Origin: CAVYHX01 sp963768415
Lineage (GTDB): Bacteria; Pseudomonadota; Gammaproteobacteria; UBA9214
Length of the DNA: 64,000 nucleotides
Assembly: GCA_963768415.1 (NCBI GenBank)
Contig: CAVYHX010000031.1
Location: 1-64,000 of the forward strand
Direction of reading: 5' to 3'
Shown here: positions 1 to 8,656 of the stretch, piece after piece
Numbering within the stretch: the first letter of the stretch is position 1
Layout: each line of letters begins with the position of its first letter
Translations under genes and position numbers: made by a program
The notes under the pieces: model-generated
What the model was told of the DNA's origin: nothing
Seen by the model: only the letters and a program-made list of their open reading frames with translations
The model's database searches: none

Positions 1-48
1 GTCGAGCTGGCCCTAACCAATAGACAGACAATCGACCACCACAATCGA

Positions 49-74
49 AGGGGCGGCCCGGCAGGGCCGCCCCT
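49..74 (+). terminator. GC-rich hairpin, likely terminator
   Basis: An 11-bp perfect inverted repeat (49-59 with 64-74) encloses a GGCA loop and is followed by a short pyrimidine stretch, CTTCTT. It probably ends the gene upstream of the window. In sugar transporters of this kind that gene is often the solute-binding protein, which is inference. The T-run is weak. Confidence 0.6.
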
Positions 75-290
75 CTTCTTGACTAGAGTGAAGCAGAGCA
101 CGCTGGACCCGTAGAGGGAGATTCGATGACTACCCCGTCGCCTCTGGACCAGGAGTGGAGTGTGCCGGAGCGGCGCAGCAGGGCCGCCCTCTTCATGACT
201 AGAGTGTTGTCCGGCAGGTTGGACCCGTGGAGGGAGATTCGATGACTACCCCGATGCTTCCGGATCAGGAATCGGACGTACCGGAGAAGA
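61..290 (+). repeat. Imperfect tandem duplication of a gene 5' region
   Basis: Two copies of about 115 bp begin near 61 and 178. Each contains half of the terminator, a leader, the RBS-like GGGAGATTCG and an ATG followed by ACTACCCCG (ATG at 126 and at 242). The copies have diverged by substitutions and small indels, so this does not look like a recent exact duplication. The second copy leads into the permease gene. Confidence 0.75.
126..245 (+). CDS. 39-codon leader ORF created by the duplication
   Basis: The first copy of the duplicated start (ATG at 126, preceded by GAGGGAGATTCG) opens a 39-codon frame. It closes with TGA at 243-245 and overlaps the permease ATG at 242 as ATGA. It begins MTTPS, like the permease's MTTPM. 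The ATGA overlap would allow translational coupling. It may instead be only a relic of the duplication, since nothing shows that it is expressed as a functional peptide. Confidence 0.3.
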   Translation: MTTPSPLDQEWSVPERRSRAALFMTRVLSGRLDPWREIR

Positions 291-1409
291 GATCGGAGTT
301 CGAACCGTCCCAGGAGTCCCAGGACAACAGTTTTGCCGTCTGGGTGTTGCGGATCCTCACGGCGCTCGTCGTACCGGCTGGTAGCTCATGGTGTTCTTCT
401 TCTCGTTCCAGTTCCTGAAGGACGAGGATGTCAACAAGGTCCTCCAGGTCATCGTTGCCGTCGTTGTCGGCGTCGCTGGGGTGTGGGCTCTCTATTGGGG
501 CATGGATCAGTTGGTCAACCTGCTTCCTGAGCGGCCGGCTCATGGTGTTCGCCCGTTCGTGTTCGTCGGCCCGGCGCTCGTCTTTCTCAGCTTCTATCTC
601 GTGTACCCGGCGATCAACACGACGATCCTGGCCTTCCGGGATCGCGACGGCGAAGGTTTCGTCGGGTTCGACAACTTCGTGACGCTCTTCACCGAGAGCC
701 AATACCTGGTCGGGATCCGCAATAGCATCGTCTGGGTCTTGGTGGTGCCGGCCGTGGCCGTTGTCTTCGGTCTCGGGTTCGCCACGCTCGCCGACAAGAT
801 GGGCAAGCGCGCTCGAGTCGATCTCGAAGTCGCTCATCTTCCTGCCGATGGCGATCTCGTTCGTCGGAGCCAGCGTGGTGTGGCTCTTCGTGTACGGTTT
901 CCGGCCGGCAGGCTTCGGGAACCAGATCGGTCTGCTCAACGGCATCATGGTCGGGGCTGGGCCAAGATCCGGTCAACTGGCTCCAGCAGCAGCCCTGGAA
1001 CAACTTCATGCTCATGGTGATCTTGGTCTGGCTGCAGGTCGGGTTCTCCATGGTGATCCTCTCCTCGGCCATCAAAGGGGTGCCCGACGTCCTGCTCGAG
1101 GCGGCTCGCATCGATGGCGCCAACGAGTGGCAGGTGTTTCGGAAGGTGACGTTCCCGACGATCTCTTCGACTGTTGTGGTGGTGTGGACCACGGTGCTGA
1201 TCACCACCTGGAAAGTGTTCGACATCGTATGGGTGATGACCGGGGGCCGCGACGGCACGCAGGTTGTTGCTCAACAGATGGTCCAGGAGTTCTTCACCAA
1301 TCTGAACGATGGCTTGGGGGCGGCGTTGGCAGTGGTCCTGTTCATCGCCGTCATTCCGATCCTCGTCATCAACGTCCGACGGTTCCAGGCTCAGGAGGCG
1401 CAGCGATGA
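242..1409 (+). CDS. Sugar ABC transporter permease, MalF/AglF type (frameshifted)
   Basis: Inner-membrane permease of a carbohydrate ABC importer (binding-protein-dependent, MalF-like). The protein is readable only by changing frame near 380, 813 and 960. After these shifts it has several hydrophobic segments (for example LVFLSFYLVYPAIN and IFLPMAISFVGASVVWLF). It also has the EAA loop EAARIDGANEWQVFRKVTFP, which contacts the ATPase. The start at ATG 242 follows GGAGGGAG. It overlaps the next permease by ATGA (1406-1409), so the two are co-transcribed. Resemblance to alpha-glucoside permease AglF is from memory, and the substrate cannot be read from sequence. The frameshifts are probably sequence errors. 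Confidence 0.82.
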
Positions 1410-2299
1410 CCACGACGACAGAGACTCCAACCGTCACGGCTTCGCCCAAGCGGGAGGGCGGGCGTTTCTCCAAGTGGCCGGTGTACCTCTCGGTCTGGGT
1501 CATCGTGACGCTCTGGATCATTCCGGCCCTGGGGCTGTTCATCAACTCGCTCCGGGACCCCGGTGACGTTCGGGAATCGGGGTGGTGGACCATCTTCGGT
1601 TCGATCTTGGATCCGGCGACCTGGACGCTGGAGAACTACCGGGTTGTGCTCCAAGAGGGGTTCGGCAACGCCTTCGCCAACACGCTGGCGGTGACGATTC
1701 CGGCGGTCGTGATCCCGGTCACGATTGCCGCCTTCGCCGCCTACGCGTTTTCATGGATGACGTTTCCGGGGCGCAATCTGCTCTTCGTGATCGTCGTCGG
1801 CCTGATGGTGGTACCGCTGCAGATGGCGCTGATCCCGATCCTTCGGATCTACACCGCCTTCGACGTGACCGGGACATTCCCGGCCGTGTGGCTGGCCCAC
1901 GCCGGGTTCGGTCTTCCGCTGGCGATCTACCTCTTACGCAACTACATGGGTTCGTTGCCGGCGTCCATCATCGAGTCGGCCAAGATCGACGGTGCCAGCC
2001 ACTGGGCCATCTTCGTCCGGTTGATCATTCCGCTCTCGGTGCCGGTCTTGGCTTCGTTTGCCATCTTCCAGTTCCTCTGGGTGTGGAACGACTACCTGGT
2101 GGCGCTGGTGTTCCTCGGAATCGATCCCAGCGTCCGGGTTCTCACCGTAGAGCTGGCCGATCTCGCCGGTCGTGGTGAAGGTGCCTTCAGCCTGCTTCCT
2201 GCGGCCGCCTTCGTGACGATGATCCTGCCCCTGGTGGTGTTCTTCTCGCTGCAGCGGTTCTTCGTCCGTGGCCTCACCGCCGGTTCCGTGAAGGGGTAG
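1406..2299 (+). CDS. Sugar ABC transporter permease, MalG/AglG type
   Basis: A 297-residue second permease of the importer, intact. Its N-terminus is cytoplasmic and basic, followed by about six membrane segments. The EAA motif ESAKIDGASHWAIFVRLIIP lies around residues 190-210, where it docks on the ATP-binding subunit. The C-terminus (FFVRGLTAGSVKG) is the usual MalG-family ending. The start overlaps the upstream permease stop (ATGA). No solute-binding protein or ATPase gene is present in the window. The former may lie upstream of position 1. The ATPase may be a shared MsmX/AglK-like protein elsewhere (inference). Confidence 0.9.
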   Translation: MTTTTETPTVTASPKREGGRFSKWPVYLSVWVIVTLWIIPALGLFINSLRDPGDVRESGWWTIFGSILDPATWTLENYRVVLQEGFGNAFANTLAVTIPAVVIPVTIAAFAAYAFSWMTFPGRNLLFVIVVGLMVVPLQMALIPILRIYTAFDVTGTFPAVWLAHAGFGLPLAIYLLRNYMGSLPASIIESAKIDGASHWAIFVRLIIPLSVPVLASFAIFQFLWVWNDYLVALVFLGIDPSVRVLTVELADLAGRGEGAFSLLPAAAFVTMILPLVVFFSLQRFFVRGLTAGSVKG

Positions 2300-2321
2300 G
2301 CCCTCGGCGAACACTGCACCG

Positions 2322-2834
2322 ATGGCGCAAGAACAGGAGCGGCGGCGCAACTGGCTGGCGATCGCGTTGGGCACGATCGCGATGATGTTCAGCTACTTCC
2401 CCTACGCCGCGGCGTTTGCGACGCCGGAAGGCGAACCGACGCAAATCGATGCGGGGCTGTTGGGGATCGGCGTGGTCATGGCACCGTTTGTGTTCATGAC
2501 CGTGGGGTTTGTGTCCCGCAATGCACAGACTCCAAAACGAGTATTGCAGTCCATGGGGCTGCTCCTCGTTCTCGGACTCGCCCTCGGACTGCTCTCGCCG
2601 GTGGTGGGGGCGGCTGCCGGGTTTGGCGTCGGCGGCTCCCTCTGCCTCAACCAGTCAGATCTCGAGGGGGTGATGAAGTGGCGGCTGTTGGCAACGGGCT
2701 TCATGGCCGTGTACGTTCTCTTCTTGCTCGTCGTTATCACACCGGCGGGCGTCTTCGCCGGGGGGCTGCTCCCGCTCCTCATGATCGGCTTCGCCGACGA
2801 ATACACCGCTTGGCGCGCGGCACGGCCGGTATAA
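2322..2834 (+). CDS. Small multi-pass membrane protein, unknown function
   Basis: A 170-residue protein with a charged N-terminus (MAQEQERRRN) and about four to five hydrophobic segments (roughly residues 10-30, 45-65, 75-105 and 120-155). It starts 22 bases after the permease stop on the same strand, so it could be part of that transcript. I recognise no family. The mixed Gly/Ala/Val/Leu helices and lack of conserved polar motifs give no catalytic hint. Confidence 0.6.
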   Translation: MAQEQERRRNWLAIALGTIAMMFSYFPYAAAFATPEGEPTQIDAGLLGIGVVMAPFVFMTVGFVSRNAQTPKRVLQSMGLLLVLGLALGLLSPVVGAAAGFGVGGSLCLNQSDLEGVMKWRLLATGFMAVYVLFLLVVITPAGVFAGGLLPLLMIGFADEYTAWRAARPV

Positions 2835-2852
2835 GTCTCGGAGCAACAGCGA

Positions 2853-2958
2853 ATGCTCACGAGCATGACGCGGTCGAAAAGAAACGAGTATCGCTATTGC
2901 CACCCGTGTATGCTCACGAGCCATGACGCGGTCGACAAAGACGAGTATCGCTATTGCC
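2853..2958 (+). repeat. Tandem duplication covering the ankyrin gene start
   Basis: Two copies of about 49 bp (2853-2901 and 2910-2958) are offset by 57 bases. Both contain ATGACGCGGTCG, the start of the ankyrin gene, and both end CGAGTATCGCTATTGCC. Copy one has extra A residues and leads nowhere. Copy two carries the real start at 2923. Confidence 0.8.
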
Positions 2959-3761
2959 GCAGGCGTGGTCGTTGCCGTCCTTGCGATCGCCGTCGGGCTC
3001 TTGGTTGCCCAACGCAGAAGCGGCCCAAGCGGCGATCTTTCCGAAGCAGCCAAATCTGGTGACGCCGACCTCGTCCGAGCGCACCTGGAAGCGGGCGCCG
3101 ATCCCGACGAGCCTCAGGTCCTTGGACTCACTCCTTTGATGCGCGCTGCGGTGCGCAATGATGTTGCGATCGTGACCCTCCTGCTTGGCGCCGGGGCAGG
3201 CCTGAATGCGGTCGCCCCCGAAGGTCTCACTGCTGCTCACGTGGCCGCTGAGGCCGACGCGGCGGACAGCCTCGAGGCTCTCGTCGCAGCCGGAGCCGAT
3301 CTGGGAGCCCTCTCGAGCAACGGCATGAATGCCCTTCATCACGCTGCGGATCTCGGGAGTGTCGGCGCCATCGAATTCATCGTGGAAGACAAGGGGTGGA
3401 CCTCGATGTCCGGTCGGAGGCAATCACCCAAGGCCACGGGCACCCTAGGGACAGGGGCTCGAGCGCACTCGGGATAGCTGCGCGCGCCGGCCAGCTCGAA
3501 GCCGTCGAGACACTTCTTTCCCTGGGAGCGAGCGTTGATGCCCTATCCGCGACCGGCCACTCGCCTCTGCTTCTTGCCATCTTCTCCGGTCAGTCACCGG
3601 AAGTCGTAGCTGCCCTCCTCGAAGCTGGTGCGGACCCCGGGATCGAAGCTTCGTGCGCAGGTGGTGGTTGCTCAGCCGAAGCCGGCAATGCGTTGCATTG
3701 GGCCCGCCTTCTGAATGAACCTGAGATGGTGCTGCTGTTGGAGGGGGCGCTCCAGCGCTAG
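2923..3761 (+). CDS. Membrane-anchored ankyrin-repeat protein (one frameshift)
   Basis: The N-terminus is a single membrane anchor or signal segment (about residues 8-28, rich in Ala/Val/Ile). About six ankyrin repeats follow, with recognisable cores such as VRAHLEAGADPDEP, GLTPLMRAAVRND, GMNALHHAADLG, GHSPLLLAIFSG and VVAALLEAGADPG. The frame changes at a GGGG run near 3393, and the ankyrin pattern continues in the new frame to the stop at 3761, so an indel error is likely. Ankyrin arrays bind proteins. The partner is unknown, and the anchor suggests the repeats lie outside the cytoplasmic membrane. Confidence 0.8.
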
Positions 3762-3895
3762 TGCCCCACGAACTTTGAGGCGCCGGCGTGGGGGCGGCTG
3801 CATCCAAACGATGAAGTGGCCTCCGGCTGCTGCGACTTCTGGCGACACCCAGCCGATCACGAGCCGCCGGCGGCGGCCGGTGGCGATAGATCGAC

Positions 3896-4330
3896 GTGAC
3901 GTCGCAAGCCGGGGAGCAGCGAAGGTATCGGCCTTGATCGACCGGTGCTGAATAAGCCGGCCCGCATTCGTACTCACATGCTGGTCGCCGCCGGGTCTGC
4001 CCTCTTCTTTCGCAGCCTCAATCTCGATTCTCGGCGACGCAGCCCTGGTCGACGGGCGAGGTGATGCCGTTCGCATCCCCGCCGCGATCGTCACCGGGGT
4101 CGGTTTCCTCGGGACGGGAGCAATCCTCCGCTCGGGGGAGCGAGTTTCCGGGTTGCCGACGACAATCGGGATCTGGGTGGCGGCCGCAGTAGGGGTGCTG
4201 ATCGGCGCCCGCTTCTGGGCGATTGGGATTGCACCGACGCTGATTCTTCTCCCCATCGTCAACATCACCGGGTTCGTATCGAGCCGCATCGGGATCCTCG
4301 GCGGGGCCACAACTCACCTCCATGAGTCAC
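3896..4330 (+). pseudogene. MgtC/SapB-family fragment, frameshifted and truncated
   Basis: The core of the MgtC/SapB membrane family is readable on the plus strand. It runs from IGLDRPVLNKPARIRTHML (about 3925-3985, one frame), then VGFLGTGAILRSGERVSGLP, then GIWVAAAVGVLIGARFW (about 4090-4230, another frame). The expected N-terminal helices are missing because a stop precedes 3899. The frame changes near 4030. The end is unclear and runs towards the antisense Dabb gene. MgtC proteins in actinobacteria are linked to magnesium and acid stress. This copy looks non-functional, although some shifts could be sequencing errors. Confidence 0.6.
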
Positions 4331-4380
4331 CCGGTCGAGACCGCTACGCGTACCGCGGGCCGGAGACGCCAAGTAGGACG

Positions 4381-4707
4381 TCACGAACCCTGGGTACGCG
4401 GCATGCTCTCGCCCTCGCTCTCGAACTGAATGCGGGCGGCTTCGGAGATGAGCGGTGCGAGGAAGTCCCGGAGGACCGCCACGTGCGCAGGGTCGTCGCG
4501 GTACGCGACGTAGTCGTCGGCGTTGTCGAGTACGGCGACCACGGCGAAGTCCCACGCTCCCTCCGTGATTCCGGCATCCGGCCCGAACCGGAACTTCCGG
4601 AGCACATCAATCTGATCGGGCAACACCGAGAGCGCCACCATGGCCGCTTCGACCTGCTCGTTGGTGGTCTCGGGCTTGAAGCGGAACAGAGCAACATGGC
4701 GGAGCAT
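4381..4707 (-). CDS. Dabb (stress-responsive alpha/beta-barrel) domain protein
   Basis: A 108-residue protein that begins MLRHVALFRFKPETTNEQV, the typical opening of the Dabb dimeric ferredoxin-like fold. The later YRDDPAHVAVLRDFLAPLI segment is also typical. Family members act as small dimeric barrels, and their functions are diverse and often unknown. It is a single-domain protein of normal length. It is convergent with the MgtC-like remnant and lies downstream of the GNAT gene on the same strand. Confidence 0.85.
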   Translation of the reverse strand: MLRHVALFRFKPETTNEQVEAAMVALSVLPDQIDVLRKFRFGPDAGITEGAWDFAVVAVLDNADDYVAYRDDPAHVAVLRDFLAPLISEAARIQFESEGESMPRTQGS

Positions 4708-4846
4708 CGCGACGACTCCCGGGTCTCGGTGGCTTGTGAACGGCTGCGTCGAATCTACCGCTCTCGCTCTCCGTTGGCGCCGTGATGGGACGAGAGATGC
4801 GGTCCGCAGCTCGCCACCTCATGCGACACCAATCGCCGCGAAGAGG

Positions 4847-5458
4847 TCAGAGCACCTTGGCCATTCGGTGTACCTGGCCCTCGGGGAGGATGGCGGACCG
4901 CGGAGATGTGGCCTCCACCACGAATCCGAGCCGCTCGTAGAGCTTCTGTGCACCGTGATTGTCGACCGCCACGTCGAGGGCGATCCGTGTGCATCCGCCG
5001 CTACGCCCTCGTTCTTCGGCGTGGAGGATCAGGGCAGAACCGACGCCGTCCCCGCGGCGATCCTGGTCAACGGCAACGGCCTGGAGGTAGGAGTCGCCAT
5101 CGGGAACCCTGTCGAGGAATCGGAAGAGCCCTGCCGCAACCGCGGTGACGGCCCCCATCCGAGGTGCACGCCAGCCGGCGGCCCGGATCAGTGGGCCGTC
5201 GGACGATCGCTGATGCTGTTGAGAGGAGTACGAGGAGACCATGCCGATGATCGTGGTGCCCCTCTCAGCGAAGGTGACGTACTGATAGGAGAGGTCGTGG
5301 TCCGGTTCCAAATAGGCCTTCGCGAGAACCCGATCGGCGGCCTTCCCGAGCATGAAGCGGAACACGCCGTCTGCTGCCGTGTCGACATATCGAGCAAACA
5401 GGAGACCTTCCTCGAACTCGGGTTGCGCCGGGCGGAGAGTGACGTGACTGTCTTCCAT
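4847..5458 (-). CDS. GNAT-family N-acetyltransferase
   Basis: About 203 residues from the ATG at 5458 (MEDSHVTLRP). A GTG 12 codons upstream (5494) is an alternative start. The acetyl-CoA-binding motif A is seen in AVAVDQDRRGDGVGSALI, and motif B in NHGAQKLYERLGFVVEA. The N-terminal half is more variable, as is usual for substrate recognition. The substrate cannot be assigned. It is divergent from the glycosyltransferase that starts at 5539, and the roughly 80-base gap between them must hold both promoters. Confidence 0.85.
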   Translation of the reverse strand: MEDSHVTLRPAQPEFEEGLLFARYVDTAADGVFRFMLGKAADRVLAKAYLEPDHDLSYQYVTFAERGTTIIGMVSSYSSQQHQRSSDGPLIRAAGWRAPRMGAVTAVAAGLFRFLDRVPDGDSYLQAVAVDQDRRGDGVGSALILHAEERGRSGGCTRIALDVAVDNHGAQKLYERLGFVVEATSPRSAILPEGQVHRMAKVL

Positions 5459-5538
5459 GCGGGAATCGTATCGGACGAAACCCACACGAACCACGGACTC
5501 GCCGAACGTGCGACCCCCCGATCGGCCAGAATGGGACG

Positions 5539-6942
5539 GTGACAGATGGCCACAGCATTGTCATGACGCTGGCGTTCTACCCCCGCGGTGGGTCGGCTCA
5601 GGTCGTGCGTTATCTAGGACGAGCGCTCCAAACGCTCGGGAACGATGTGACGGTGGCATGTGGGTCGCTCGGACCGCCGGGTGTGAGATCAAACGCCGGC
5701 ACCTTCTTCGAAGGTCTCGAGGTGCACTCGCTGGACTTCACCGAGGCCATCGAGTGGTTCGATGAAGGCAGGGACCCGATGACTGCCCCTGTTCCGATCC
5801 ACCCGTCGTTTGAGGACCGGCCAGGAGTTCCGGATCGCGTCTTCGCCTCCGTCGGTGAGGACGCCTATCAGCACCAGGTCGCGGCCTGGCAGAGATTGCT
5901 CGAAGACGTTGGACCGCCCGATGTGTATCACGTTCACCACTTGACCCACGTGAACGATGCGATCGACCGACTCGATAGTCGGCCGACGATCGCGCACCTT
6001 CACGGCACCGAACTCAAGATGCTCGAGCAGATCCGCGGCAGTGGAGCGGAGCGATGGTCGGACGCCATGGTGTGGGATCAGCGCCTGGTCGCGGCCGCGC
6101 ACCGCGCCGACCGTGTGATCGTGATTTCGTCGACTGACCGGGCGCTTGCGATCGACCTCCTCGGACTCGACCCGGCCCGGATTGAGATTGTGCCGAACGG
6201 CGTCGACACCAACTCCTTTGTGCCGCTCGGTCTTTCAGCAGGTCGGCGGCTCGACCACTGGCGGCGGTGGCTGGTCGAGGATCCGCAGGGCTGGGATGAG
6301 GGTGGGAGTCCGGGAACGATCCGGTACACAAACGAGGACATCGACCGCTTCTTTGTCGATCCGACCACCGGCGAGCTGCGCCCCACCTTGTTGTACGTGG
6401 GCCGGTTCCTCGACTTCAAACGTGTGCCGCTTCTCATCCGGGCCTACGCCGAGGTTCGGAGCGCACTCGGAGACGAAGCGCCGCCGCTCGTCATCTGGGG
6501 CGGTTACCCGGGTGAGTGGGAGGGCGAACACCCCCACACCGTTGCCACGGCGCTGGGCGTCGACGGCGTGTTCTTCGTCGGTTGGCACGGGCACGACGAA
6601 CTCGCCACCGGATTCAATTGCGCGGATGTGTTCGTGGCGCCATCGGTTGAGGAGCCGTTCGGGCAGGTCTATCTGGAGGCGATGGCTTGCGGCATGCCGG
6701 TGATTGCGACTACCACGGGCGGCCCTCCGTCGTTCGTGAACACCGATTCGGAACACCTCAACGGATGGCTCGTGGCTCCAGACGATGTTGACGCGCTCGC
6801 ACGTGCGATGATCGAGGCAGCGGCGGACACACCTATTCGAATCGAGCGCGGGCGGAATGCCCGGCGTACGGTGGTGGAGGGGTATGACTGGCTTCGGATC
6901 GCCGAGCGGGTCGATCGTATTTACCGAGAGCTTCTGGTCTAG
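5539..6942 (+). CDS. GT4-type glycosyltransferase
   Basis: A 467-residue GT-B-fold glycosyltransferase. The N-terminal acceptor half opens MTLAFYPRGGSAQVVRYL. The central PNGVDTNSFVP, the LLYVGRFLDFKRVPLLI strand and the C-terminal nucleotide-sugar motif PSVEEPFGQVYLEAMACGMP (EX7E-like) are typical of family GT4. It starts at GTG 5539, with ATG 5563 as an alternative. Donor and acceptor are unknown. Cytoplasmic or membrane-associated glycan or trehalose/glycolipid synthesis are the usual roles. It stands alone, so no pathway follows from context. Confidence 0.85.
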   Translation: MTDGHSIVMTLAFYPRGGSAQVVRYLGRALQTLGNDVTVACGSLGPPGVRSNAGTFFEGLEVHSLDFTEAIEWFDEGRDPMTAPVPIHPSFEDRPGVPDRVFASVGEDAYQHQVAAWQRLLEDVGPPDVYHVHHLTHVNDAIDRLDSRPTIAHLHGTELKMLEQIRGSGAERWSDAMVWDQRLVAAAHRADRVIVISSTDRALAIDLLGLDPARIEIVPNGVDTNSFVPLGLSAGRRLDHWRRWLVEDPQGWDEGGSPGTIRYTNEDIDRFFVDPTTGELRPTLLYVGRFLDFKRVPLLIRAYAEVRSALGDEAPPLVIWGGYPGEWEGEHPHTVATALGVDGVFFVGWHGHDELATGFNCADVFVAPSVEEPFGQVYLEAMACGMPVIATTTGGPPSFVNTDSEHLNGWLVAPDDVDALARAMIEAAADTPIRIERGRNARRTVVEGYDWLRIAERVDRIYRELLV

Positions 6943-7021
6943 CGCTCGACACGCTGTCCGCTTCCGGCGAAGAGATCAACCTCGGCTCAAAGGCGACGTG
7001 GACGAACGCGATCCCTTTGGA

Positions 7022-7462
7022 TCAGATGGGTTGTCCGTCGAGGTGAGCCTCAACGGCGTCTGCCCATTCCTGCATCATGAGCTCGAAACGGCCGTCCGCA
7101 TGGGCGTCGAGTTCCGCGGGATCGATGTCGAGGAGTGTCATGTCGTAGACCACCGACACGGTGCTGTGTCCGGTTGCAGCGTCGGTACACCCAACGCGCA
7201 CGACGCCGGCATGGTGCCCGGGCGTGATTCGAGCGTATGTCGCTGTCGCTCCCGGACGGTCGATCTCGAGCACGACCCATGTCGTCTCGACGCCGAGAGA
7301 TATCGTCACGAACACCGTCCCGGGATCCTCGCTCGGCTGCCCGGCCGGGTACGCGGGATCCCACCCTGGAACCCACGCTCGTTCCCCCTCGGGGGTGAAC
7401 AGGCCGATCGCGTCGGAGGCCGGCAACGCCACGTCAAACTCGCCGGAAGACTGCAGCCTCAT
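7022..7462 (-). CDS. SRPBCC/START-like protein (tentative)
   Basis: A 146-residue protein starting MRLQSSGEFDVALPASDAIG. It continues through a beta-rich middle (TVFVTISLGVETTWVVLEID) to a C-terminal helix with ELMMQEWADAVEAHL. The pattern and length fit the SRPBCC hydrophobic-pocket fold, which has few conserved residues, so the assignment is tentative. The frame extends upstream as a long antisense shadow of the LLM gene. I placed the start at ATG 7462 because the family-like N-terminus begins there. It is divergent from the oxidoreductase at 7622. Confidence 0.55.
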   Translation of the reverse strand: MRLQSSGEFDVALPASDAIGLFTPEGERAWVPGWDPAYPAGQPSEDPGTVFVTISLGVETTWVVLEIDRPGATATYARITPGHHAGVVRVGCTDAATGHSTVSVVYDMTLLDIDPAELDAHADGRFELMMQEWADAVEAHLDGQPI

Positions 7463-7621
7463 CCCTTGTCTCCGTTGCTCCTGCGCCGATCCTTCTGCGA
7501 ACGGCTGCTCACCCGGCCATGATGCCAGACGTGTGCCGCCCTCGGACCCGCCGGCGTCCACAGGCCAGCGGCCCTGGACTTGGGCGACGCTCACGCCGAG
7601 TCGCGCCGCTATGTTCCTGAC

Positions 7622-8614
7622 ATGCGTTTCGGAGCATTCACCCCACAGGGCTGGCGCCACGATCTCGTCGGTGTGCCGGTCGATCAGCAATGGCCGATGA
7701 TCCTTTCTACCGCGAAGGTGATTGAAGACCTCGGGTTCGAATCGGTCTGGGTCTATGACCATTTCCACCCGGTGCCGGAGCCCGATCAGGAACCGGTCTA
7801 CGAGGCATGGACGCTGATGGCCGCGCTGGCGGCGTCCACCGACACCGTTCGGCTCGGTCAGATGTGCACCTGCAATTCGTATCGTCCGCCGTCCTACTTG
7901 GCGAAGGTGGCAGCGTCGATCGATGCGATCTCGGGCGGCCGTCTCGAGATGGGCATCGGCGCCGGCTGGTACGAGCACGAGTACGACGGCTACGGCTACG
8001 AGTTCCCCAAACCCTCGGTCCGGATCGGCATGCTGCGAGAAGGTGTCGAAATCATGCGTCGCATGTGGACGGAGGACGTGGTCGACTACGACGGGACCTA
8101 CTACAACCTCAAGGGTGCGCGGTGTCAGCCGAAGCCGGTCCAGGATCCGATGATTCCCATGTGGATCGCAGGTGGCGGCGAGAAACTCACCCTGAACGTC
8201 GCGGCTCGCTACGCGGACTACACCAACTTCGGATACACGTTCGACGAGTTCACACAGAAGAGCGAGATCCTCGCCGGCCATTGCAAAGACGTCGGCCGTG
8301 ACTTCGGCGAGATCGTCCGCACGACGAACTTCAACATCCTCATCGGCGAGACCGAGGCCGACGTTGCCGAGCAGACGGCCGCGTTCAAGGCGCACTTCGC
8401 TCCGATCGTCGGAGAAGACAAGGTCGATGGGGCGTTCGCCAGGACGTACGTCGAAGGCGGCGGGATTGCCGGTACACCCGAACAGATCGTCAAACGTCTC
8501 CAAGAGTGGGAGGCGGAGGGGCTGGGCTACGCCATCGTGTACTTCCAGGAAGCCGGGACCGACCGTCGCGGCCTCGAGTTGTTCGCCGAGCAGGTCATGC
8601 CGCATTTGACGTGA
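7622..8614 (+). CDS. LLM-class F420-dependent oxidoreductase
   Basis: A 330-residue luciferase-like (TIM-barrel) oxidoreductase. Recognisable segments include FESVWVYDHFHPVP, TDTVRLGQMCTCNSYRPP, the central SGGRLEMGIGAGWYEHEY and PMWIAGGGE. This subgroup in actinobacteria usually uses the deazaflavin F420, as in the TIGR03560-like families. The substrate is unknown. The start at ATG 7622 gives MRFGAFTPQGW. The C-terminus contains GTPEQIVKRLQEWE, which is typical of the family. It stands alone on the plus strand with a 160-base divergent promoter region. Confidence 0.9.
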   Translation: MRFGAFTPQGWRHDLVGVPVDQQWPMILSTAKVIEDLGFESVWVYDHFHPVPEPDQEPVYEAWTLMAALAASTDTVRLGQMCTCNSYRPPSYLAKVAASIDAISGGRLEMGIGAGWYEHEYDGYGYEFPKPSVRIGMLREGVEIMRRMWTEDVVDYDGTYYNLKGARCQPKPVQDPMIPMWIAGGGEKLTLNVAARYADYTNFGYTFDEFTQKSEILAGHCKDVGRDFGEIVRTTNFNILIGETEADVAEQTAAFKAHFAPIVGEDKVDGAFARTYVEGGGIAGTPEQIVKRLQEWEAEGLGYAIVYFQEAGTDRRGLELFAEQVMPHLT

Positions 8615-8656
8615 TCGTCGGGGTGATGCCTTGCCACTGGTAGCGTTCGCTCCACG

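Noticed and set aside
242..1409. Permease as a pseudogene
   Set aside because: The protein is complete across frames with conserved EAA loop, and similar single-base shifts affect murA. Sequence error is more likely.
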